From: Caproicibacter fermentans
GTDB taxonomy: Bacteria; Bacillota; Clostridia; Oscillospirales; Acutalibacteraceae
NCBI RefSeq assembly: GCF_009746625.1
Contig: NZ_VWXL01000053.1
Location: forward strand, 1 to 64,000
DNA: 64,000 bases
Reading direction: 5' to 3'
Made by a program: the position numbers and the translations under genes. Shown here piece by piece: positions 26,979 through 34,800 of this stretch. The notes under the pieces are model-generated. The model made no database searches and was not told where the DNA came from. It saw only the letters and a program-made list of their open reading frames with translations. The number at the start of each line of letters is the position of its first letter. The stretch's first letter is position 1.

Positions 26979-27090
26979 TTTGGATAATAGTTCTAAACAT
27001 CGTAATATTTTGCGATATTCCTTGACTATTGGAAGTGAAGGTCCTATTGTTATATTGATTGATATGAATAATCATTTCGAATTATCCAAA
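26979..27090. promoter_or_regulatory. AT-rich divergent control region with distant inverted repeat
   Basis: The 355 bases between nifH and the rightward gene are strongly AT-rich. TTTGGATAAT (26979-26988) recurs inverted as ATTATCCAAA (27081-27090), perfect over 10 bases and 92 bases apart. One copy lies upstream of the nifH -35; the other lies downstream of the rightward -10. Two sites for one regulator would fit, but no regulator is known and a GlnR-type site was not found. AT-richness makes chance matches more likely. Confidence 0.35.
27022..27050 (+). promoter_or_regulatory. Candidate promoter of the nif-divergent genes
   Basis: TTGACT (27022-27027), a 17-base spacer and TATTGT (27045-27050), about 113 bases before the ATG at 27163. 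Confidence 0.55.
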
Positions 27091-27162
27091 GTTATTTGAT
27101 CTAAAAAGAAATCATGCTGAATAATTTAATAATAAAAACTGCAATTTAAGGAGGCAAATTAG

Positions 27163-27492
27163 ATGGGTTCAATTTCGGTTGATTTGAATGGTACGGGAGA
27201 AACCGCGGCAAAGTCTCTATCCTGTCTCCGGGATAAGATTACCGATCTAACGAAAAAGCTGCATGCTGAAATTCTGGTGGAAAAAACGGGGAACAGGCTG
27301 TTTTACCGGATCTTTGGCCGGAAAGGATTTCTGATCCTCAAGGCGGGCCGGTTTTCCCCCGGACTGCTGGAACGTATTGCGCTTGAAGCGGAACAGGCGG
27401 GACGGGTTACGGTGGAACCGGCAACCTGTGGAGAAGGAGGGACCGAGTATGGAAATCGATACCCGTTACGGTCGTCTGGCCGGCTGCTTTGA
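27163..27492 (+). CDS. Hypothetical protein divergent from nifH
   Basis: I do not recognise this 109-residue protein. It has no signal peptide or membrane segment. The centre is basic (RLFYRIFGRKGFLILKAGRF) and the first third looks helical (CLRDKITDLTKKLHAEILVEK). TAAGGAGG at a good distance precedes the ATG and a promoter lies upstream, so it is probably real. Its last 44 bases overlap the next gene in another frame. Sharing the nifH control region suggests a role tied to nitrogen fixation or to iron-sulfur/molybdenum supply; this is inference from position only. Confidence 0.6.
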   Translation: MGSISVDLNGTGETAAKSLSCLRDKITDLTKKLHAEILVEKTGNRLFYRIFGRKGFLILKAGRFSPGLLERIALEAEQAGRVTVEPATCGEGGTEYGNRYPLRSSGRLL

Positions 27493-28393
27493 TGAAGAGT
27501 TTTACAGCGGCGGAACATTGAAAAGCTGCAGCTTTGAGTGCGAAAACCACGTGGAAACCGGCTGCGGAACCCTGATTCCGCGCTTTGGCCCGGAAAACGC
27601 GAGAAGAAAATACGGAAAGGCGGTCGGGTTTTACCCGGACGGAGCGATCAAGCGGGTCGTTTTGGAGAAGCAGGCCGGAGTCATTTCCCCGATCGGAGAA
27701 TTTCCGGCCGAGCTGGTCACATTTTATGAGAACGGTTCCGTCTGCCGCGTTTTTCCGCTGAACGGGAAGATTTCAGGATTCTGGTCGGAGGCGGATGAGG
27801 AAAAACTAGCGGTACCTCTTCACTTTTCTTTTGATTTCGGGGAATTTTCTGCAAAGATGATCAGTATTCATTTTTATCCGGGAGGCAGTATTCAGAGCAT
27901 TACGCTGTTTCCCTGTGAAAGGATCACCTTGCAGACGCCTTTAGGAAAGGTGAAAATACGCGGCGGATTTTCTCTGTATGAAGACGGCAGGCTGCAGTCG
28001 ATGGAGCCGGCGGAACCAACGCCCGTTACCACACCGATCGGTGTCCTGCACGCTTTCGACAGTAATCCGGTTGTTGTGACCGCCGACCGCAATTCCCTCT
28101 GTCTGGAACCCGGCGGAAGCGTTGCACGGCTTTCGACGGTAACGGATGAGATCATCGTTCAACTGCCGGATGCACGGCTCGAAAGAGTGCTGCCTTTGAA
28201 AAAGACAAATCCGCTTGATGACGAGACAACCGTGACCCTGCCGGTTCAGGTCGAGTTTCAGGACGGGGGTGTTCGGCTGACCTGCGAAAAGGTGCATCGC
28301 TATTCTCTTGCGGAATGTGCTTTCACAATCCTGCATGTTCCGTACGTCGCGGGATTTTCGCCATGCTCCGGCTGCAGCGGATGCGGGGGTTAG
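27449..28393 (+). CDS. Repeat protein with MORN/YwqK-like motifs and Cys-rich tail
   Basis: A 314-residue soluble protein of unknown function. It is built of repeats centred on an aromatic-Tyr-x-(D/N/G)-G motif: FYPDGAIKRV, FYENGSVCRVF, FYPGGSIQSIT and LYEDGRLQSME, spaced 40-80 residues, resembling MORN or YwqK-type beta-hairpin repeats. Stretches such as PIGEFPAELV, PLGKVKIRGG and PIGVLHAFD alternate with them. The protein ends in SPCSGCSGCGG, three cysteines in CxxCxxC spacing that could bind metal or a cluster. ATG 27449 is chosen because GAAGGAGGGACCGAGT precedes it; the frame is open back to 27377. I have a vague memory of similar clostridial proteins but cannot name the family. Confidence 0.75.
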   Translation: MEIDTRYGRLAGCFDEEFYSGGTLKSCSFECENHVETGCGTLIPRFGPENARRKYGKAVGFYPDGAIKRVVLEKQAGVISPIGEFPAELVTFYENGSVCRVFPLNGKISGFWSEADEEKLAVPLHFSFDFGEFSAKMISIHFYPGGSIQSITLFPCERITLQTPLGKVKIRGGFSLYEDGRLQSMEPAEPTPVTTPIGVLHAFDSNPVVVTADRNSLCLEPGGSVARLSTVTDEIIVQLPDARLERVLPLKKTNPLDDETTVTLPVQVEFQDGGVRLTCEKVHRYSLAECAFTILHVPYVAGFSPCSGCSGCGG

Positions 28394-28568
28394 CTCCTAG
28401 CTTCCATGTGCTGACCGGGCTGGCAGATGAACTCGATTCTGTCCAGATCCGTATGCCGGAAAATAAACGGAATTTCAGATACGCGGCGGGAAGATTGCTT
28501 GTTGAAAACTTGCCGTATCCTTTTCGGTGTGATACAATAAAGGAAAAAGATGGGAAGTGAATCCAAAC

Positions 28569-28913
28569 ATGCCTTGCATCCAGACAAAAGTAAACGTGGG
28601 CATTTCACCTGAAAAAGAAGAGACCTTGAAAAAAGAACTGGGAAATGCGATTGCGCTGATTCCCGGAAAATCGGATAGCTGGCTGATGCTGACCTTTGAA
28701 GACAACTGCCGCATTGCGTTCCAGGGGAACAGTCAGGAACCAGCCGCTTTCGTCGAAGTAAAGATTTTCGGCAAGGCGCCGGATTCGGCTTATGAGGCTC
28801 TGACGGCTGAAATTACAAAAATTCTGGGCAGGGAACTCGGCGTCGGCGCCAAACGCATCTATGTAAAATACGAGGAAGTTCAGCACTGGGGCTGGAACGG
28901 CGGTAATTTTTAA
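28569..28913 (+). CDS. MIF-like tautomerase
   Basis: A 114-residue homologue of macrophage migration inhibitory factor (MIF), a trimeric tautomerase. It begins MPCIQTKVNV, so removal of Met exposes the catalytic Pro1. GKSDSWLMLTFEDN aligns with the Lys32 region, RIYVKYEEV with the Tyr95 strand, and GWNGGNF with the C-terminal GWNNSTF of human MIF. The MIF redox motif CxxC is absent. ATG 28569 is chosen because Pro must follow it; a GTG at 28557 would bury the proline. It follows the Cys-tailed protein by 175 bases. Bacterial MIF homologues have uncertain physiological substrates. Confidence 0.85.
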   Translation: MPCIQTKVNVGISPEKEETLKKELGNAIALIPGKSDSWLMLTFEDNCRIAFQGNSQEPAAFVEVKIFGKAPDSAYEALTAEITKILGRELGVGAKRIYVKYEEVQHWGWNGGNF

Positions 28914-28940
28914 ATTGTCCCTTAGAAAGGAGAATCGGTT

Positions 28941-29120
28941 ATGGATGTCGGTAGCATCGCAGACGCCAGTATGGCAATGAGCATGGCGAATACCCAACAG
29001 GCAGTCGGGACCACCGTACTGAGGAAAACCCTTGACATGGAACAGACGGAGGGAATTTCACTGATTCAGAGCATGCAGGAAAGTGCCCCTTCAAACCACA
29101 TCCTGGATATGCTGGTCTGA
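28941..29120 (+). CDS. Small YjfB-like protein (putative motility family)
   Basis: A 59-residue protein, MDVGSIADASMAMSMANTQ at the start and ending SNHILDMLV. The pattern (short, Met/Ala-rich helix, then TTVLRKTLDMEQ) matches the YjfB putative motility protein family of Firmicutes. AGAAAGGAG precedes the ATG by about 8 bases. It lies 27 bases after the MIF-like gene, so is probably co-transcribed with it. Function in this family is poorly defined, and the link to motility is by name only. Confidence 0.75.
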   Translation: MDVGSIADASMAMSMANTQQAVGTTVLRKTLDMEQTEGISLIQSMQESAPSNHILDMLV

Positions 29121-29153
29121 ACACAGAGCAGCCGTAAAGGGAATACGCATGCA

Positions 29154-29189
29154 AAACCGCCGCCCGGGATTTTATCCGGGCGGCGGTTT
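29154..29189. terminator. Hairpin between convergent genes
   Basis: A perfect 14-bp inverted repeat, AAACCGCCGCCCGG against CCGGGCGGCGGTTT, with an 8-base loop. It lies between the YjfB-like gene (+) and the dehydrogenase (-). T-tracts on both sides are short (TTT to TTTT), so it may be a modest bidirectional terminator. Confidence 0.6.
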
Positions 29190-29217
29190 GCCGCACATGG
29201 GGTCTGATGTTATAGTT

Positions 29218-30261
29218 TCAATGGCTGCTTTCATCGCAAAATTTCAGTAAAACCTTCATCATTTTCCCGGTGTTCCTGTCAAAATCAGAAAACGCGTCGG
29301 CAGCTCTGGTAAAGTCGTAAACGTTCGTTATGACCCGTTCGACATTCAATTTTCCGTCGCCGACCGCTCGAATCAGGTGCCGGAAATCATCGTTTCGCGC
29401 GTTTCGTGACCCGAAAATATTCAGTTCTTTTTTCTGAATCACGGTAAAATTGAATTCCAGATTCTTTTTGCCGACCCCAATCTGTACGACCCTTCCGCCA
29501 TAAGCGGCGGCGTCGATGCAGTTTTGAAAGGTAGAGGGCTGTCCCACCGCTTCCACAGTGACGTCGAACCCGTTATGGTTTGTAATGGAGCGAACCTGCT
29601 CCTGAAAATGTTCGCTGCTGTCGTTCAGCAAGGTTCCCGCAAAATCGAAATTGGTGCGGACAAACTCAAGTTTAGCCGGATCAATATCACTTAAATACAC
29701 TTCCGCGCCCATCAGTTGAGCGGACACGGCCGTTAAAACCCCGATTGTCCCGGCGCCGACGACAAGAACTTTATCACCGGATTTCACATCCGCTCTTTTG
29801 ACACCATGATACCCAATGCTGAACGGTTCGATCAAAGCCAGCTGCCGAGGGGGGATTCCCTCGCCGTCGAACAGCCGGTCGGCAGGCATGGTGAAATATT
29901 CCCGGAAGGAACCGTCTCTCTGCACGCCCATCGTTTCGTTGGTTTCACAGCAGTTTACCAATCCTCTTTGGCAGGAATAGCAATGGCCGCAGTGAAAGTA
30001 GGGATTCGCCGTTACCACCATTCCCCGCTTCAGCCCCCTTTCGTTTGGGCCGATCTCCACGATTTCCGCAGAGAACTCATGCCCGGGGATGCGGGGATAG
30101 GAGGCATAGGCCATGATGCCGCGGTATGTACTTAAATCGCTTCCGCAAATCCCGCCGTAGAGCATCTTTAAGAGAACTTCTCCCTCTTCCGGGCGAAAAG
30201 AGGGGAAAGATCCTTCGCCGACTAAAATTTCATACGGCTGCCGTATGGACAAATACTTCAA
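29218..30261 (-). CDS. Zinc-dependent alcohol/polyol dehydrogenase
   Basis: A 347-residue medium-chain dehydrogenase. The catalytic zinc site is seen in GGICGSDLSTYRG (Cys) and PGHEFSAEIVEIG (His-Glu); the structural zinc site in CGHCYSCQRGLVNCC (four Cys). The NAD-binding loop is VLVVGAGTIGVLTA with the acidic residue YLSDID, suggesting NAD preference. Overall it resembles sorbitol/threonine dehydrogenases and RspB/YjjN-type sugar-acid dehydrogenases. Translation starts at TTG after AAGGAAGGAAAG. It has its own strong promoter. With a hexuronate operon 8 kb away a sugar-acid role is attractive but unproven. Confidence 0.85.
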   Translation of the reverse strand: MKYLSIRQPYEILVGEGSFPSFRPEEGEVLLKMLYGGICGSDLSTYRGIMAYASYPRIPGHEFSAEIVEIGPNERGLKRGMVVTANPYFHCGHCYSCQRGLVNCCETNETMGVQRDGSFREYFTMPADRLFDGEGIPPRQLALIEPFSIGYHGVKRADVKSGDKVLVVGAGTIGVLTAVSAQLMGAEVYLSDIDPAKLEFVRTNFDFAGTLLNDSSEHFQEQVRSITNHNGFDVTVEAVGQPSTFQNCIDAAAYGGRVVQIGVGKKNLEFNFTVIQKKELNIFGSRNARNDDFRHLIRAVGDGKLNVERVITNVYDFTRAADAFSDFDRNTGKMMKVLLKFCDESSH

Positions 30262-30305
30262 ATACTTTCCTTCCTTTTCGTATCCGAATCGATGAATCTA
30301 TTGGT

Positions 30306-30334
30306 ATCATAGGTTATATTTTACGAATTGTCAA
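30306..30334 (-). promoter_or_regulatory. Promoter of the zinc dehydrogenase
   Basis: On the minus strand: consensus TTGACA (30329-30334), 17-base spacer, TATGAT (30306-30311), 45 bases before the TTG start. Confidence 0.8.
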
Positions 30335-30386
30335 GGAAACGCTTTGTGACAGATGCACAAATGAGATTCATGACCGGCCATACGTA

Positions 30387-30427
30387 AATGCACTTTGATC
30401 GGCTTAAAAGCCTACTCAAAGCGCATT
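30387..30427 (-). terminator. Hairpin repeat, copy 1
   Basis: AATGC-A-CTTTGA and GGCTTAAAAGCC, then TCAAAGCGCATT: a stem with an inner hairpin, closely similar to the element at 51514-51566. On the minus strand it lies 155 bases downstream of the YibE/F gene and is followed by ATTTACG rather than a strong T-run, so termination may be weak. The rest of 30262-30580 has no gene that I can support. Confidence 0.5.
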
Positions 30428-30580
30428 GTTTCTATACAGGACGATTGCTTTTGCATTTTGCTGCTGAAAAATCCATCCTTTATACGCCGGTTACAGGAAG
30501 GTGCCCGCTTCAGAGCGCGGGCCGCGCGGCGGAATACCTTGCCCCGAGAAATTCATCTGACTGCCGCATAAGAAGAGCAT

Positions 30581-31792
30581 TTAATGACGGCCGGCGTCTT
30601 TTTTTAAAACAGGACCGGGATTTGCAAGCAGCTCAACGCGGGAGCTGATCAGCGCCACCAGAGGGACCGTCAGAATGATTCCAATACATCCGGCAATGCT
30701 TTGAAGCAGTTCCACCCCGATCAAATCGGTGCTGATCAGCTGTGAAAACGGAATGCCGTAAGACCCGATCAGCACCAGCATATTCAGGGAGGAGCCGGTG
30801 AATGCGAGAATCAGCGTGTTCGCCATGGTCCCCATCGCATCGCGGCCGATGCTCAGCCCGGAGCGAAACAGCTTCCTTGCCTCCATTTTTGGACTTGCCG
30901 CGTGAAGCTCGCTGACCGCCGAGGCAATGGAAATTGCAATATCCATCACGGCGCCCAGCGAGGATACGATGATTCCGGCGACTAAAAGCCCGTCAATCTG
31001 AATATTGGATTTCCCGGTTTGCAGCAGGAGCGACTCCGCTTCCTGCATATTGAAACCGTTCATGCCGGCAGCCGCCCCGGCGGCTGCCGAAAACAGGCCG
31101 GAAAACGTGACGCCGGCCACCGTGCCCAGCATGGCGGAAACCGCCTTTCCATTCCACCCGGCAAGCAGAAGAAAGCAGACCGGAGAAGTCAGCAAAGCAA
31201 TCACAACTGCGGCCAGCACGGGGGAAACGGCATTTAAAATCATGGGAATCAGAAGAAAGAAGACGCAGCTCATGGTAAAGAGAAGCCCAAACATGGACCG
31301 GATTCCCCTTTTTCCTCCGGCGACGCAGAGCAGCAGGAGGAAAAAAGACGTGATTCCCAGAAGTACGGCGGAGCGGTCGTAGTTGTATACGGAAGCCGCA
31401 TAGCTGCCGCTTTTCTGGGTATCGATTCGAACAACGATGCGGGAGCCCTGGTGTGCGTAAACATTGTGAAGCGCGCTCAGATAATTGGGCGTTTCCATCA
31501 CTTCTCCCTTGTGCGGCCCCTGAAGAATCTGAATTTTCAGTTGTTGCTCGCCGACCCGCCGGCCTCCGGAGGCGGGGTCGGTCGAAGTGTTGTCTTCTGA
31601 AATTTCCAGCACTTTGGCGGAGACGAAATCCGAATCGCCGCCCTGTCCGGACAGTGTCAGGAGACGGAATCCGCCGAATGCGGCGATCAGCCCCGCCGCA
31701 GCGATGAGGAACACCAGAATGACGGCAGCGCGCAGGCATAACGCTTTCTTTGGCTCCCGGATGATAAGGATAGACCGGATGTTCTTTTTCAT
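30581..31792 (-). CDS. YibE/F-family membrane protein
   Basis: A 403-residue integral membrane protein of the YibE/F family. A membrane helix near residues 18-40 is followed by an extracytoplasmic region of about 110 residues (SDFVSAKVLEISEDN to SAASVYNYDRS) and then about seven hydrophobic segments containing the family-typical SCVFFLLIPMILNAVSP, GTVAGVTFSGLFSAAAGAA and SSLGAVMDIAISIASAV. ATG 31792 is chosen because the membrane helix follows; the frame is open to 31921 but would overlap the neighbouring gene's end. It lies 104 bases after the giant secreted protein and is likely co-transcribed. In lactococci, homologues have been linked to metal or bacteriocin phenotypes; no clear function. 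Confidence 0.85.
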   Translation of the reverse strand: MKKNIRSILIIREPKKALCLRAAVILVFLIAAAGLIAAFGGFRLLTLSGQGGDSDFVSAKVLEISEDNTSTDPASGGRRVGEQQLKIQILQGPHKGEVMETPNYLSALHNVYAHQGSRIVVRIDTQKSGSYAASVYNYDRSAVLLGITSFFLLLLCVAGGKRGIRSMFGLLFTMSCVFFLLIPMILNAVSPVLAAVVIALLTSPVCFLLLAGWNGKAVSAMLGTVAGVTFSGLFSAAAGAAAGMNGFNMQEAESLLLQTGKSNIQIDGLLVAGIIVSSLGAVMDIAISIASAVSELHAASPKMEARKLFRSGLSIGRDAMGTMANTLILAFTGSSLNMLVLIGSYGIPFSQLISTDLIGVELLQSIAGCIGIILTVPLVALISSRVELLANPGPVLKKDAGRH

Positions 31793-31896
31793 ATTTTCTC
31801 TCACTCTTCCGTGCGGAAAAATGGAAACCGCCCGGCTGTGCCCCAGCGGACGGCTTCCTATCGCTTTTTTGACCGGACCGTTTTTTAAATTCCTGA

Positions 31897-34800
31897 TCAA
31901 CCCTTCACGAAAAGGTAGCACAGCGTGACAGGCTTTTTTCCGTTCAGCGTACTGTACAGGGCGGTGACTTCACCGGGTTTGCCGATGGCCTTCACCGTGA
32001 CATAACAGACGCCGTTTTTCCGTCTGACCGACGCGGTGAACACGGAGGCGTCGCCCACATTCAAGGCGGGCACCGTGCCGTTCGAAGCGGTTACGGCGAA
32101 CGTATAGCTTTCGCCCTGCTTCAGGCCCACCGGATAGGTCGTGTCGGTCTGAACCGGATAAGAATGTGCGGCCGCGCCGGGCATCAGAATATATTCGGAG
32201 CAGTGAACGATCCGGATCGTGACAGTACCGCTCGCGTCCACCGTGTATTTCCCGTCCGGCAGCGGTTCCAGTATATTCGCCTGAGGATTGAAGTAATACA
32301 GGTAGACGGTGGAATTCGGCCGGATTCCCTGCTGGCCCCCGACGTAGAGATGAACATTGGCCGGGGCGGGAAGAAGGCCGTTTTCACCGAATTTCAAAAC
32401 GACGCCGATCCCGCCGGGTGCGTTGTCGGATATGATCTTTGCCTCTGCCGAACCGGATTCCGCAGGCCCAAGGCTTACGGCAAGGTCAAGGTCCGCAGCG
32501 GGAGAAACCGGCGAAGCGCTCAGAGCAGATCCTGTGAAATCCCAGCAATACAGTTCCTTTCCGCCGGCGTCCTCCACAGACAGGACGATGTTTTTCAGGG
32601 TGGATTTCGCTTTGCTCAAAACCTCCTTGGGAAGGCAGAGAGACAGCCCGGCGTTTTTACCCGTCACGATTTCGGAAGGAATGCGGATACGGATCCCGAC
32701 CGTCTTTACGGCGCTGCTGTCGAACTGGGAAACGAGATCTGCCGAAGCCGGCTCAATTCTGATAAGCGCCGGATGCTGCGGCGTTGCGCCGGAGATTTCC
32801 GATGTTATGGAAGACGGTACGGTGATGGTGATATCCGCGCGGTTTCCGCTGACGACGGGGGCGGAATCCGGTCTGCCGGTAACCGTCGCGACGGTTTTTC
32901 CGCCAACCGTGGAAGTGGCGACCGTCGAATTTGTCGCGGAGGAAATGACGGTACCCTTTTTCGGGGAGGAATCGTCGTCGGAACGGCGATGATGCCCGGA
33001 GTCCCCGCCGTCCGTGCCGCCGGCCGGCGTGATTTCATTACGGTCGCGAACTCGCAGGCAGACGCCGTCCGGGTCCATATAAACCAGGCCAACCGCGCTG
33101 ACGGCGGCGTTTTCTTTGACCAGACCGCTGAGGTCGATATCCGGCGAGATGTAACCGTTGATCAGAATACGGATTTTGCCGGAGCCGGAATTCAGTGTGA
33201 AGCTTTGAATCACTCCGCCGAGTTTTTTAAGATCGGAGACTGTCCCGGTCACTTTGACCAGACTGCCTCCGCGTGAGGTGTAATCGGAGGCGTCCGCCAC
33301 ACTGAGGGAAACGGGAGAGACGGGTTTTTCCGCCGTGTCGATCACTTCATAACCTTCGACGCCGCTGCCGATTTTTAATTCCTTGTCGCCCTGATACGAA
33401 TCGACATGGCCGACGACGCGCAGTTTCTGGCCCACTTTGATTCCGCTGCCGTTCGCGATGGGGTAAATATCGATTCCGCCGGTCGAATCCTGAAGATAGA
33501 CGGTGTCCGTAAAGGCGTTCGGCGCTTCGCTGCCGGCCGTTACGATCCCCTCCACCGCATAGACGGCTCCGGTTTCGCCGGTGGCCCTTACGCTCGCGAT
33601 GGAAGTGGTTGGAATGTCGGTCTTAACGGAATCCAGAATGTTCCCGAAGATGGTTTTATTTGCATAATCAAGGTCCTCGTAATTGTCCTTATCCGCTTTT
33701 ACTTCAAAATCGGAGAGGAATACGGTGCCGGCAATCAAGACTTTGCCGTTCCCGACCGGTTCTTCCGCCAGCGCGCAGACGTTTCCCTTCTTCTTAACCG
33801 CGTTGCTTTCGTCATAGACGGCTGTGGGAGAGGAAACGGGGATTCCGGATTCGCAGACGCTGTCCGATGCCCGCGAATTGATGGAATAGGTCGTGTCAAA
33901 TCCATCAACCAGCCGTGTGGCGCCCTTGCCTGCGTTCACCGTGCAGCCGCTGTAAAAGCTGTATTTCTGGTCGGGAGAAACATCTTTCATGTAGGGGGAA
34001 TCCGTGTTGTAATTTTGGAAATAAAGGCGATACGGCTGACCGCCGTTTTGATCCTGGTCGACCACTTCGTCGTTGGAAATGGTGCTTGTCGCGCCGATGC
34101 CTTTCAGCAGGGAATTCACCTGTGCGGCGGAAGTATACGGATCGTTTGGACTGTCGGAATAATCGGACAGGCCGCAGATCACGGCGGTTCCGCCGTTTTG
34201 TACATACTCTTTCACCATCCGGATGAAATCGTCGCTGAAGGTTTGCGGCTGGTAGGCGTCGCCGGCCTTGCTGGTACCGCTGTTTTTGGCCGGGGCGGAG
34301 ATGACCAGCAACTGCGTGCCTTTCAGCGTTTCCGGGGTAATCCGGTCGGCGACAACTTTAATCTGGGTTCCGTCGTCCGCCGCAATTTTTGTAACATTTC
34401 CCATGCTCTGGCTGTAATAGCCGGTGACATAGTCGTTAAAGTGAGTGCCGTCAATGATGACTTTTGTCACGGCGCCCGGGTCAGCCACCTGCATCAGCAA
34501 AGCGTTCGTGTAGGTTTTGGAGGTTCCGCCAAGCGTTCCCTTTAATGTGACGTGAATGGTTGTGCTTCCCGCCGATTTTGGCGTATAGCGGAACGAATCG
34601 TTCTTTGTCCCAAGGGAATCGAGGGTTGCCCCGCCGTTTAAGCCGCTGCCGCTCACGGCTCGAATCACCTCGTCGCCAATCTTGTACTCCAGCGAATCAA
34701 TCGTCAGGGGGGAGGTCTCGTTGTTGAAGAGGGATGCCGTAATGTTGACCGGTTCGCCCTTGATCGGCAGGTCGGTGTCCGCCGAAACGGAGGCGATGCC

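Noticed and set aside
32164-34545. Two long plus-strand frames (370 and 379 residues) inside the giant secreted gene
   Set aside because: They are antisense to a 1913-residue frame with clear domains and signal peptide, and their translations show no family and skewed composition.
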